52,450 bases of DNA. Source: Luteococcus sp052116585 (lineage in GTDB: Bacteria > Actinomycetota > Actinomycetes > Propionibacteriales > Propionibacteriaceae). The translations under genes were made by a program, and so were the position numbers. The stretch's first letter is position 1, and every line of letters begins with the position of its first letter. Where the stretch lies: contig NZ_JBQKKT010000021.1 in assembly GCF_052116585.1 (NCBI RefSeq), forward strand, positions 1 to 52,450. The letters are read 5' to 3'. Below, piece by piece: positions 41,871 through 50,809 of the stretch. The notes beneath the pieces were generated by a model, which had not been told where the DNA came from, ran no database searches, and saw nothing but the letters and a program-made list of their open reading frames with translations.

Positions 41871-43205
41871 GTGCTTGAAAGTCTTCGTCAGCGCCTACCG
41901 CGGCCCGTGGGTCGCACGGCTGATCGCACGCGGAACGAGGCCGTCGACGCGGGTGTGATGTACGGTCCCGAGACTCCCGAGCAGGCAGCGGCCCGGGTCA
42001 CTGATCGCACGGCTGCGACGCGTGGCCGGGTCGTGGTGCACGAGCACGCTGCTTCTCCGTCGACCCCGTCGCGTCAGGAACCGGGTGCGGGGCAGTGGTC
42101 CGCACAGGTGTCGGACTCCTCACGGACCCACGGCAGAGTGGTCACCCCCCGGATGGTGGTCGTCCTGGTGGCCATCGCGGCAGCCCTCGTCGGTCTGCGC
42201 GAGCTGAAGGAACTGGCCAGTCTGGTGGCGCCCGTCTTCTTCGCCCTCAACCTGATGATCACTGCCTATCCCGTGCAGCGTCGGCTGGTGCGTTGGGGTG
42301 CGCCACGGTGGGTCGGGGCCGTGGCTGCCGGCGTGACCGTCCTCGTGGTGCTGGCACTGATCATCTTCGGCCTCAGCTACGGCGTCGCGGCCATGGTGGG
42401 AGAGCTGCCGAAGTACAACCGCGAATTCACCACCCTGTACAACGAGTCCCTGCGCCTGCTCGAACAGATGGGCTTCGACCGCTCGGTCCTGATGCAGTCA
42501 CTGAAGGGAATCGACCCGAACAGTGTGCTTGACGTCGTGACGGGGCTGGTCAGCAATGCGAGCGGCGTCGCGACCCTGGCTGTCGTCGTGCTCACAACCC
42601 TGATCTTCATGGTGATGGACGCCATCATCGTGGAGGACCGTCTGGCGGCAGCGGAGAGGACGCATCCCAGCTTCGTGCGTGGACTGCAGATCTTCGCCCA
42701 GGGCATTCGCAAGTACTGGCTGGTGAGCACCGTCTTCGGCCTGATCGTCGCCGTCGTGGACTACGTGATCCTGGTGGGGGTCGGCGTGCCCCTGGCTCTG
42801 GTGTGGGCCATGTTCAGCTTCCTCACCAACTACATCCCCAACATCGGCTTCGTGATCGGACTCGTGCCGCCCGCGCTGCTGGCCCTGGTGGAGGGCGGTT
42901 GGAAGCCCGCAGTCCTGGTGGTGGCTGCCTACAGCATCGTGAATTTCGTCATCCAATCGATCATCCAGCCCCGCGTTGCGGGTGATGCCGTGGGGCTCAC
43001 ACCCACCCTGTCCTTCCTATCGCTGCTGCTGTGGGGCTGGGTCTTCGGCGGGCTGGGCGCCCTGATCGCCCTACCTCTCTCACTGCTGGTCAAGGCACTG
43101 TTGGTGGATGTGGATCCCGCCGCCCGATGGGTCAACACGTTGATCTCGTCCCGGGTCAGCGACGGCGAGCCGCTGCCCGAGACTGCTCACCCGCAGTGGG
43201 ATTGA
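41871..43205 (+). CDS. AI-2E family permease-like membrane protein
   Basis: The 444-aa protein has a hydrophilic N-terminus (about 95 residues) and seven to eight transmembrane helices with the family signatures FSFLTNYIPNIGFVIGLVPP and IIQPRVAGDAVGLTPTLSFL. Members are named for TqsA, linked with AI-2 export, but most are uncharacterised and some act as ion antiporters. GTG 41871 is chosen because AGGAG lies seven bases upstream; an ATG at 41844 lacks this. It is between tig and clpP1, a position often occupied by unrelated genes. Confidence 0.88.
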   Translation: MLESLRQRLPRPVGRTADRTRNEAVDAGVMYGPETPEQAAARVTDRTAATRGRVVVHEHAASPSTPSRQEPGAGQWSAQVSDSSRTHGRVVTPRMVVVLVAIAAALVGLRELKELASLVAPVFFALNLMITAYPVQRRLVRWGAPRWVGAVAAGVTVLVVLALIIFGLSYGVAAMVGELPKYNREFTTLYNESLRLLEQMGFDRSVLMQSLKGIDPNSVLDVVTGLVSNASGVATLAVVVLTTLIFMVMDAIIVEDRLAAAERTHPSFVRGLQIFAQGIRKYWLVSTVFGLIVAVVDYVILVGVGVPLALVWAMFSFLTNYIPNIGFVIGLVPPALLALVEGGWKPAVLVVAAYSIVNFVIQSIIQPRVAGDAVGLTPTLSFLSLLLWGWVFGGLGALIALPLSLLVKALLVDVDPAARWVNTLISSRVSDGEPLPETAHPQWD

Positions 43206-43236
43206 GCACGCCGTCCGCGATCAGGGGCAACGTGCA

Positions 43237-43264
43237 TTGTTTTGTCACCGGCACCGGGTAGGTT
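43237..43264 (+). promoter_or_regulatory. Candidate clpP1P2 promoter
   Basis: TTGTTT (43237-43242), a 16-bp spacer and TAGGTT (43259-43264). The clpP1 GTG is at 43271, seven bases after the -10, so the transcript may be leaderless; no ribosome-binding site is seen. Confidence 0.45.
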
Positions 43265-43270
43265 TCAAGG

Positions 43271-43900
43271 GTGAACGATTTCGCAACTGACCACACGATC
43301 CGCGCCGCTGGTGGCGTCGGCAGTGGCTTCGGGATGACCGACAACGTCTACCAGGCACTGCTGGCCAACCGAATCGTCTTCCTCGGCGACGAGGTGAAGG
43401 ACGAGAACGCCAATGCCATCTGCGCGCAGCTCCTGCTGCTGAACGCGGAGGACCCGAACAAGGACATCTACCTCTACATCAACTCGCCCGGTGGTTCGGT
43501 GACCGCTGGCATGGCGATCTTCGACACCATGCAGTGGATCAGCAATGACGTGGCCACGGTGGCCATGGGCCTGGCCGCCTCCATGGGGCAGTTCTTGCTG
43601 AGCGCTGGCACCAAGGGCAAGCGCTACGCCCTGCCGCACAGTCGCATCATGATGCACCAGCCCTCGGGCGGAATCGGCGGCACCGCCTCGGACATCCGGA
43701 TCCAGGCGGAGCAGTCGCTGCACATCAAGAAGCAGATGGCGGAGCTGATCAGCCAGCACACCGGACAGCCGCTGGAGCAGATCGAGGCCGATTCGGACCG
43801 CGACCGCTGGTTCACCGCGGCGCAGGCCCAGGAGTACGGCTTCATCGACCACGTCTACGAGCGCGCGTCGCAGATCTCCGCCGACGCGCCGAACCAGTGA
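43271..43900 (+). CDS. clpP1: ATP-dependent Clp protease proteolytic subunit 1
   Basis: This 209-aa serine peptidase has a catalytic triad at S104 (GLAASMGQFLL), H129 (MMHQPSGG) and D174 (EADSDRDRWF). Actinobacterial ClpP1 and ClpP2 form a mixed 14-mer barrel that works with ClpX or ClpC. The GTG start is used because the conserved N-terminus begins just after; leaderless translation is likely. The stop overlaps a possible upstream GTG of clpP2 (GTGA), so the pair is co-expressed. Confidence 0.96.
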   Translation: MNDFATDHTIRAAGGVGSGFGMTDNVYQALLANRIVFLGDEVKDENANAICAQLLLLNAEDPNKDIYLYINSPGGSVTAGMAIFDTMQWISNDVATVAMGLAASMGQFLLSAGTKGKRYALPHSRIMMHQPSGGIGGTASDIRIQAEQSLHIKKQMAELISQHTGQPLEQIEADSDRDRWFTAAQAQEYGFIDHVYERASQISADAPNQ

Positions 43901-43908
43901 GGACCAGC

Positions 43909-44574
43909 ATGACCATGCCCATGAACATGTCCATGCCGGCGATGCCCGGCGGGATGGCCCCGGCCGGACCGTCGATGGACTACTACATCCCCCAGTGGGA
44001 GGAGCGCACCTCCTACGGAATGCGTCGTGTGGACCCCTACACGAAGCTCTTCGAGGAGCGCATCATCTTCCTCGGCACCCCCATCAGCGACGAGATCGCC
44101 AATGCGGTGATGGCGCAGCTGCTGTGCCTGCAGCAGATGGACTCCGAGCGTCCGGTGACGATCTACCTGAACAGCCCGGGCGGTTCGTTCACCGCGCTGA
44201 CGGCGATCTACGACACGATGCGTTACATCAAGCCCGAGGTGCAGACCGTGTGCCTCGGCCAGGCTGCCTCCGCTGCGGCCGTGCTGCTGGCCGCGGGGAC
44301 CAAGGGCCGACGCCTGGCCCTGCCCAACTCGCGCATCCTGATCCACCAGCCCGCCACTGAAGGCGGCTACGGTCAGAGCTCCGATCTGGAGATTCAGGCC
44401 AATGAGATCCTGCGCATCCGCAGCCTGATGGAGACCATGCTGGCCAATGACACCGGCCAGAGTGTCGAGAAGATCAGCCGCGACATCGAGCGCGACAAGT
44501 ACCTGACGGCCCAGGAGGCCGTCGAGTACGGAATCGTCGACGACATCCTGACCTCGCTCAAGGATCTCGACTGA
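43909..44574 (+). CDS. clpP2: ATP-dependent Clp protease proteolytic subunit 2
   Basis: This is the partner of ClpP1, with triad S121 (GQAASAAAVLL), H146 (LIHQPATEGG) and D192 (ISRDIERDKYL). The N-terminus has a Met/Pro-rich stretch (MTMPMNMSMPAMPGG), probably cleaved as a propeptide, as in other actinobacterial ClpP2. ATG 43909 follows GAGGA five bases upstream; GTG 43897, which overlaps the clpP1 stop, would add four residues. ClpX, the unfoldase, is encoded 95 bp downstream. Confidence 0.95.
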   Translation: MTMPMNMSMPAMPGGMAPAGPSMDYYIPQWEERTSYGMRRVDPYTKLFEERIIFLGTPISDEIANAVMAQLLCLQQMDSERPVTIYLNSPGGSFTALTAIYDTMRYIKPEVQTVCLGQAASAAAVLLAAGTKGRRLALPNSRILIHQPATEGGYGQSSDLEIQANEILRIRSLMETMLANDTGQSVEKISRDIERDKYLTAQEAVEYGIVDDILTSLKDLD

Positions 44575-44588
44575 CGCTCGCCTGATCG

Positions 44589-44631
44589 CGCCGGGCCACC
44601 TCTGCGGACTTCCCGCGAGCGTGGCCCGGCG
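44589..44631 (+). terminator. Hairpin between clpP2 and clpX
   Basis: CGCCGGGCCAC (44589-44599) pairs with GTGGCCCGGCG (44621-44631) around a 21-base loop. There is no T-run. It may attenuate read-through from clpP2 into clpX. Confidence 0.45.
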
Positions 44632-44668
44632 GCGGTTAGTCTGGCTGGAGACGTGAAAGGACCAAGAC

Positions 44669-45961
44669 ATGGCGCGCATCGGTGAATCGGGTGATCTGTT
44701 CACCTGTTCCTTCTGTGGCAAGAGCCAGAAGCAGGTGAAGAAGCTGATCGCTGGCTCGGGCGTCTACATCTGCGACGAGTGCATTGATCTGTGCAACGAG
44801 ATCATCGAGGAGGAGTTCAGCCAGGGAGCCGACCTCGGCTTGTTGGACGATCTGCCCAAGCCCACTGAGATTCGTGACTTCCTGGACTCCTACGTGATCG
44901 GTCAGGACTCCGCCAAGCGCACCTTGGCCGTGGCGGTGTACAACCACTACAAGCGTGTGCAGGCGGCGGCCACCACGCCGCCGGCTCGTCGCTCGGTGGA
45001 GGACGACGGGGTCGAGCTGGGCAAGTCCAACATCCTGCTCATCGGGCCGACGGGATGCGGCAAGACGTACCTGGCGCAGACCCTGGCCAAGATGCTCAAC
45101 GTGCCCTTCGCCATGGCGGACGCCACCGCGCTCACGGAGGCTGGCTATGTGGGCGAGGACGTGGAGAACATCCTGCTCAAGCTGATCCAGGCTGCCGACT
45201 ACGACGTCAAGAAGGCCGAGACCGGCATCATCTACATCGACGAGATCGACAAGGTGGCCCGCAAGAGCGAGAACCCGTCGATCACGCGCGATGTCTCCGG
45301 CGAAGGCGTGCAGCAGGCGCTGCTGAAGATCCTGGAGGGCACTGTCGCGTCGGTTCCTCCGCAGGGAGGCCGCAAGCACCCGCACCAGGAGTTCATCCAG
45401 ATCGACACCACCAATGTCCTGTTCATCGTGGGTGGCGCCTTTGCCGGCCTCGAGGACATCATCAACGAGCGCATCGGCAAGCGACCGCTCGGCTTCAACA
45501 CGGCTCCCTCTGCTCGTGAGGAGCTCAAGGACCCGTTCAGTCAGGTCTCGCCCGAGGACCTGCACAAGTTCGGACTGATCCCGGAGTTCATCGGCCGTCT
45601 CCCGATGACCGCCACCGTGGCACCGCTGGACAAGGATGCCTTGGTACGGATCCTCACCGAACCGCGCAATGCGCTGGTCAAGCAGTACCGCAAGATGTTC
45701 GAGCTGGACGGTGTGCAGCTCGAGTTCACCGAGGATGCGGTGGAGGCGGTGGCCCTCAAGGCGCTGGAGCGCGGCACCGGGGCCCGAGGACTGCGGTCCA
45801 TCCTGGAACAGACCCTGCTGGACGTCATGTTCGACGTGCCCAGCCAGGAGACGATCAGTCAGGTCGTCGTGACCGGGGCGTGCGTCAGGGGCGAGGCGAC
45901 CCCTACTCTGGTGGCGCGGAACAAGAGCCGACTGGCCCACCGCGGAGAACTGAGCGCCTGA
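44669..45961 (+). CDS. clpX: Clp protease ATP-binding subunit ClpX
   Basis: This 430-aa AAA+ unfoldase delivers substrates to the ClpP1P2 barrel. It has an N-terminal C4 zinc finger (C13, C16, C35, C38 in CSFCGKSQ and YICDECIDLC), Walker A GPTGCGKT (126-133) and Walker B IIYIDEID (DE 191-192). The sensor and arginine-finger region EFIGRLP and the IGF-equivalent loop (KRPLGFNT) are also present. The length is standard. AAAGGA lies ahead of the ATG. It follows clpP1P2 but is separated by a hairpin and may have its own promoter. Confidence 0.97.
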   Translation: MARIGESGDLFTCSFCGKSQKQVKKLIAGSGVYICDECIDLCNEIIEEEFSQGADLGLLDDLPKPTEIRDFLDSYVIGQDSAKRTLAVAVYNHYKRVQAAATTPPARRSVEDDGVELGKSNILLIGPTGCGKTYLAQTLAKMLNVPFAMADATALTEAGYVGEDVENILLKLIQAADYDVKKAETGIIYIDEIDKVARKSENPSITRDVSGEGVQQALLKILEGTVASVPPQGGRKHPHQEFIQIDTTNVLFIVGGAFAGLEDIINERIGKRPLGFNTAPSAREELKDPFSQVSPEDLHKFGLIPEFIGRLPMTATVAPLDKDALVRILTEPRNALVKQYRKMFELDGVQLEFTEDAVEAVALKALERGTGARGLRSILEQTLLDVMFDVPSQETISQVVVTGACVRGEATPTLVARNKSRLAHRGELSA

Positions 45962-45974
45962 CGAGGAGACTTTG

Positions 45975-46517
45975 GTGACGTCCACACCCCCTGCCGAGAA
46001 TCGTGAGCCCGAGCTGGACGGGCAGCCCATCGAGGAGGTGCGGCGCTCCGAGCCCGTTCAGTCTGGACCGCCAAGCCGCAAGGAACTCAAGGCCCGCCAC
46101 CGTGAGGCGCAGGAGCGCTCCATCGGCAGTGGCGTGTCCGGGATCCTGCTGGCGGGCCTGGCCGCCTTTCCGGCGCTGGCCGGTGGCATGGCACTGCTGC
46201 GCGACGGGAGCCGGGTCTGGTTCATCGTCGGTCTCGTGGTCGCAGTTTGCATGTTGCTCTCGACGATCATCGTCAGTGGACGGATGCGGGAACGCAATCA
46301 GCTCTTCAGGGTGTGCTACCTGATTTCAGTCCTGGTCAATGTGGTCGTACTGGTGGGCCTGTTGGTCACGGTTCGTAGTCAAGAGCTCACGTGGTCAGGG
46401 CTGGCGCCCCTGTCCGCCTTGCTGGTGGCAGCGCCGGTCCTGGGGGCGTTGGTCTATGGCGTCGGGCAGGCCATCGCCACCCGTCGGGCAGACAAGGCTG
46501 CCCGAAGCCTGACCTGA
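45975..46517 (+). CDS. Hypothetical membrane protein (four helices)
   Basis: The 180-aa protein has a charged N-terminal region (about 60 residues, PPSRKELKARHREAQERS) followed by four hydrophobic helices. No family is recognised; the position after clpX and the size suggest a conserved actinobacterial membrane protein. GTG 45975 has GAGGAG six bases upstream and lies 13 bp after the clpX stop, so it is probably co-transcribed. Function unknown. Confidence 0.75.
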   Translation: MTSTPPAENREPELDGQPIEEVRRSEPVQSGPPSRKELKARHREAQERSIGSGVSGILLAGLAAFPALAGGMALLRDGSRVWFIVGLVVAVCMLLSTIIVSGRMRERNQLFRVCYLISVLVNVVVLVGLLVTVRSQELTWSGLAPLSALLVAAPVLGALVYGVGQAIATRRADKAARSLT

Positions 46518-46576
46518 CAGGTCCGCAAGGTCAGGGTTCGGCCCGGCTGATTTGCCTTTCACGGCACAATGGCGTC

Positions 46577-47500
46577 ATGAGTGACACCTCGCTGGTCGTG
46601 ACCCTGCCCACCGATGAGCTGCGTGAAGCTGTGCGCGCGGTCGTTCCCGACGACGTGCGTCTGGAGGTCTGGCCCATGGAGGGCCCCTCGGGGCTTGGCC
46701 GGATCGATCTGGCAGTTCTCCCGTACATGGGCCCGGCGAGCCTGCTTGCCGTGCTCGAGAACGAGGAGGTCGCCGCGGTCCAGAGCCAGGCTCTGGGCTA
46801 TGACAATGCCGACCGCTATCTGCCGACGGGTGTCTCGCTCAGCAATGCGGTCGGCGTGCACGAAGGCTCCACCGCTGAGATCACGCTGGCCCTGGTGCTG
46901 GCTGCGCAGCGAGACCTCCACCTCTACCTTGCGGAGCAGCAGTCCGGCAGTTGGGTGCAGCGGTTCAGCCCCGGTCTGCAGGGGCTGACCGCCCTGGTGG
47001 TGGGCGTCGGCGGGGTTGGCTCGGCGATTCGTGAGCGACTGGTGCCCTTCGAGGTGGAGGTGGTGCGCAGCGCCTCGCGGGCTCGGGAGGACGAGCACGG
47101 TCCGATCCATGGCCCCGAGGACCTGCCGGAGCTCGTGGGCCGTGCGGACATCGTCATTCTGGCCACGCCGCTGACCGAGCAGACGCATCACCTCTTCGAC
47201 GCCCAGATGATCGCCCGCATGAAGCAGGATGCCCTCCTGGTGAACATTGGCCGGGGTCCCCTGGTGGACACCGACGCCCTCGTCGCAGCTGTCCGCGACG
47301 GCCGGATCCGCACTGCGCTCGACGTGATGGACCCGGAACCCTTGCCCGCGGACCATCCGTTGTGGAATCTGCCGGGTGTCCTCATCACTCCCCACGTCGG
47401 TGGGCGGAGCAACAGCATGCAGTCCCGCGTGGTGGAACTCGTCCGGGCCCAGGTGGAGCGCCTACGGGCGGGGGAGCCTCTCGAGCACCGGGTCCTGTGA
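46577..47500 (+). CDS. D-isomer-specific 2-hydroxyacid dehydrogenase
   Basis: This 307-aa NAD(P)-dependent oxidoreductase has a short substrate domain, the nucleotide-binding loop GVGGVGSAI, and catalytic residues in NIGRGPLVD (Arg), DPEPLP (Glu) and TPHVGG (His). The family covers glyoxylate, hydroxypyruvate, phosphoglycerate and lactate dehydrogenases. The short length and lack of regulatory domain exclude SerA. The substrate cannot be told from sequence. The ATG start is within a normal context; no operon partner is clear. Confidence 0.9.
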   Translation: MSDTSLVVTLPTDELREAVRAVVPDDVRLEVWPMEGPSGLGRIDLAVLPYMGPASLLAVLENEEVAAVQSQALGYDNADRYLPTGVSLSNAVGVHEGSTAEITLALVLAAQRDLHLYLAEQQSGSWVQRFSPGLQGLTALVVGVGGVGSAIRERLVPFEVEVVRSASRAREDEHGPIHGPEDLPELVGRADIVILATPLTEQTHHLFDAQMIARMKQDALLVNIGRGPLVDTDALVAAVRDGRIRTALDVMDPEPLPADHPLWNLPGVLITPHVGGRSNSMQSRVVELVRAQVERLRAGEPLEHRVL

Positions 47501-47594
47501 GCACCGAAGCGGGGCGGCCATCCAGTCCTGTCGGAGCGGGGCGGTAGGGTCTGCATCGACGACCTGACCTCCCCCTAGTTCCGATGGAGCCTCG

Positions 47595-50500
47595 ATGGAC
47601 AGCTTGGCCAGACTCAGCCTGAGGAATCGGGCGCTCATCGCGCTCATCACTGTCTTCGTGATGCTCTTCGGCGGTCTGACCGCGCGGGACCTGAAGCAGG
47701 AACTGATCCCCTCCCTGGAGATCCCCAGCGCCTTCATCATGACGAGCTACCCGGGCGCCAGCCCGCAGGTGGTGGAGGAGCGGGTCACGACGCCAATTGA
47801 GCAGGCGGTGCTCTCGCTGCAGGGTCTGGAGGGCTACACGTCCACATCGTCGACGGGTATGTCCACGGTGACCGTGAATGTCGAGTACGGCTCGGAGATG
47901 GCGCAGGTCCAGCAGCAGTTGCAGGCCGCCGTCAGTCGCATCAAGGGCATGCTGCCCGAGGAGGCAGATGCGCAGGTCTTCACCGGCAGCTTCGATGACA
48001 TGCCGGTCCAGGTCCTGGCCGTCACCGACGGGGGCACCCCCGAGGAGCTGGCGCAGCGTCTGCAGGGGATCGCCATCCCGGAGCTGGAGAAGCTCTCGGG
48101 CGTTCGGCAGGTGACCATGGCCGGTGCCCGGGTCAAGCAGGTGCAGGTCACCCTGGATGACAAGCGGATGGCCGCCGCCGGGCTCACGCGCGCGCAGGTG
48201 CAGCAGGCCATCGTGGCGTCCGGTGGGTTGGTCTCGGGTGGTTCGCTCAAGGATGGCGACCAGGATCTGGCCGTCACGGTGGGTGAACGATTCGACTCGG
48301 CGAAGCAGGTCGCGCAGATTGCGCTCGTGGGTCAGGCGCAGCCGCCCACCCAGGCTCCCACGCAAGCGCCCATCGAGGGGCCGGGTGCGACGCCGGCCGC
48401 GACGCCGAAGGCCGTGACGCTGGGGGAGATCGCCACGGTGGTCGAGGCCGATGCCCCTGCCACGTCGATCTCCCGGACCAATGGCACCCCGAGCCTCTCG
48501 CTGGCGATCACCAAGACTCCGGACCGCTCGACGGTTGAAGTGTCCCAGGCCATCAATGACGCACTGCCCGGCATCGCCACCGCGATGGGTAGCCAGCCTG
48601 AGTTCACGACGGTCTTCGACCAGGCACCGTTCATCACGCAGTCCATCAAGGACATGCTGGTGGAGGGTGGACTCGGTCTGGTCATGGCCGTGCTCGTCAT
48701 CCTGGCCTTCCTGCGCAGCATCCGCTCGACGCTGGTGACGGCGGTCTCCATCCCGGTCTCCGTGCTGCTCACCCTGATCGGGCTCCGGGTGGGTGGCTAC
48801 AGCCTCAACATCCTCACCCTGGGCGCCCTGACCATGGCCGTGGGACGTGTGGTCGATGACTCGATCGTCGTGGTGGAGAACATCAAGCGTCACCTGTCCT
48901 ACGGACTGCCGAAGATGCAGGCGATCCTGGTGGGCGTGCGTGAGGTGGCCACCGCCATCACGGCAGCCACGATCACGACGGTGGCGGTCTTCCTCCCCAT
49001 CGGTCTGGTGGGAGGCCAGACCGGTGAGCTCTTCCGGCCCTTCGCCTTCACCATGACGATGGCACTGATGGGTTCTTTGCTGGTGGCCCTGACCATCGTC
49101 CCGGTCCTGTCCTACTGGTTCCTCAGCGACGAGCAGTCCGACGTGGATCCGGACGTGGTGGAGGCCCAGGCACAGGAGCGTGAGCGCAAGGGATGGCTGC
49201 AGCGGGCCTACCTGCCCGCGCTGGGCTGGGCCCTGCGGCACCGCTGGATCTCCGTGCTGCTGGCCTTCGCCCTGCTGGCGGGCAGCGTGGCCCTGGGCAG
49301 CACCCTCAAGACGGACTTCCTGGGCAGCGCGGGCATGAACACGCTCACCGTGCAGCAGAAGTTTCCGCCCGCCTTGGCCCTGAACGAACAAGGCAAGCGC
49401 GCGGCGGCGGTTGAGAAGGCGCTGCTGGAGATCGATGGAGTGGAGACCGTCCAGACCACCATCGGGGGTTCTGGTGTCGAGGCCATGTTCAGCGGGGCGG
49501 GTGCGGGTATTGCGTCCTTCTCCGTGACGACGGACAAGGAGGCCGATCAGAGCGCCCTGGCCAGTGCGGTGCGCTCCGCCATGGACCCCCTGCAGACCAC
49601 CGGTGAGATCACGGTGTCCGCCAACCAGGGCATGGGCAGCGGCGACGTCGAGGTGGTGCTGACCGCGCCGGACCAGGAGACCCTGCGCAAGGCCAATGAC
49701 CAGCTGCTGGCGGCCCTCAAGACGGTGCCGGACACCACGAATGTCAGCTCGACGCTGGCAGCGGACCAGCCCCAGGTCCAGGTGCAGGTGGACAAGGCGA
49801 AGGCTGCGGGCTTCGGCCTGAGCGAGCAGGCCGTCGGCCAAGTGGTGCGCGGCATCCTCCAACCCCAACCAGTGGCCAAGGTGGAGCAGCCCGGTGGCGA
49901 CACCATTGACCTCGTGCTGCAGGCGAGCGACGTACCGCAGGGCCTCGATGAGCTGAAGTCGGTTCCTGTCATGGCGACCCCCACGGGCCAGGTGGTCAAG
50001 CTGTCAGACATCGCGACCGTCACGCGCAATACGGTCGCTCCGGAGATTGACCACACCGATGGCCAGCGATCGGTGACCATTTCCCTGACACCGGTTGGCG
50101 ACAACCTGAGCGCCACCACCGGCGAGGTGACGAAGAAGCTGGACGAGGTGACCTTGCCTGCCGGCGCCGACGCGCAGCTGGGTGGTGTGGCCACCGAACA
50201 GGGCGAGGCCTTCCGCCAGCTGGGTCTGGCGCTCCTGGCAGCCGTCGCGATCGTCTACGTGGTCATGGTTGCCACCTTCAAGAGCTTGGTGCAGCCGTTG
50301 ATCCTGACCATTTCCATTCCCTTCGCGGCCGTCGGCGCGATCCTGGCCCTCCTGGTGACCAATACACCGCTGGGCGTCCCCGCCATGATTGGCCTGCTGA
50401 TGCTCGTCGGGATCGTTGTCACCAATGCCATCGTCTTGATCGACTTGGTCAACCACTACCGCGAGCGTGGCGATGACGTCGACCACGCCCTGGTGGAGGG

Positions 50501-50792
50501 AGCTCGTCAGCGACTGCGGCCGATCATCATGACCGCACTGGCAACGATCTTCGCGATGGTTCCGATGGGCCTTGGCCTGTCCGGTGGCGGTGTGTTCATC
50601 TCCAAGCCGCTCGCCATCGTCGTGATCGGAGGGCTGCTCAGTTCAACCCTGCTGACACTGCTGCTGGTTCCGGTCCTTTATCACCTGGTGGAGAGCCGGA
50701 TCGAGAAGCGTCGGAGCCGGCGCGTGGAGCGAGCAGGTGGCGCGTCGACGGTGGCAGATGCTCCCATCGCCCCACCGCGCCGCGGGAAGTGA
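47595..50792 (+). CDS. RND-family efflux transporter (AcrB/HAE-like permease)
   Basis: The 1065-aa inner-membrane pump has the two-fold RND layout: a first helix, a large extracytoplasmic loop (about residues 30-330), helices 2-6, then a second loop and helices 8-12. The proton-relay pair is visible in helix 4 (GRVVDDSIVVVENI), and NAIVLIDLVNHYRERG near helix 10 matches. It has the sequence form of Gram-negative-type HAE/AcrB pumps, found in some actinobacteria, not MmpL. No membrane-fusion or outer-membrane partner is encoded here, so it may work alone. The loop contains a Pro/Thr-rich insertion (QPPTQAPTQAPIEGPGATPA). Confidence 0.92.
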   Translation: MDSLARLSLRNRALIALITVFVMLFGGLTARDLKQELIPSLEIPSAFIMTSYPGASPQVVEERVTTPIEQAVLSLQGLEGYTSTSSTGMSTVTVNVEYGSEMAQVQQQLQAAVSRIKGMLPEEADAQVFTGSFDDMPVQVLAVTDGGTPEELAQRLQGIAIPELEKLSGVRQVTMAGARVKQVQVTLDDKRMAAAGLTRAQVQQAIVASGGLVSGGSLKDGDQDLAVTVGERFDSAKQVAQIALVGQAQPPTQAPTQAPIEGPGATPAATPKAVTLGEIATVVEADAPATSISRTNGTPSLSLAITKTPDRSTVEVSQAINDALPGIATAMGSQPEFTTVFDQAPFITQSIKDMLVEGGLGLVMAVLVILAFLRSIRSTLVTAVSIPVSVLLTLIGLRVGGYSLNILTLGALTMAVGRVVDDSIVVVENIKRHLSYGLPKMQAILVGVREVATAITAATITTVAVFLPIGLVGGQTGELFRPFAFTMTMALMGSLLVALTIVPVLSYWFLSDEQSDVDPDVVEAQAQERERKGWLQRAYLPALGWALRHRWISVLLAFALLAGSVALGSTLKTDFLGSAGMNTLTVQQKFPPALALNEQGKRAAAVEKALLEIDGVETVQTTIGGSGVEAMFSGAGAGIASFSVTTDKEADQSALASAVRSAMDPLQTTGEITVSANQGMGSGDVEVVLTAPDQETLRKANDQLLAALKTVPDTTNVSSTLAADQPQVQVQVDKAKAAGFGLSEQAVGQVVRGILQPQPVAKVEQPGGDTIDLVLQASDVPQGLDELKSVPVMATPTGQVVKLSDIATVTRNTVAPEIDHTDGQRSVTISLTPVGDNLSATTGEVTKKLDEVTLPAGADAQLGGVATEQGEAFRQLGLALLAAVAIVYVVMVATFKSLVQPLILTISIPFAAVGAILALLVTNTPLGVPAMIGLLMLVGIVVTNAIVLIDLVNHYRERGDDVDHALVEGARQRLRPIIMTALATIFAMVPMGLGLSGGGVFISKPLAIVVIGGLLSSTLLTLLLVPVLYHLVESRIEKRRSRRVERAGGASTVADAPIAPPRRGK

Positions 50793-50809
50793 TGAGGGGG
50801 TTGGGCTCC

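Noticed and set aside
43209..43222. A ClgR-like box ahead of clpP1 (CGC-N5-GCG)
   Set aside because: Only the outer triplets fit; the inner conserved positions do not match, so it is not reported as a regulatory site.
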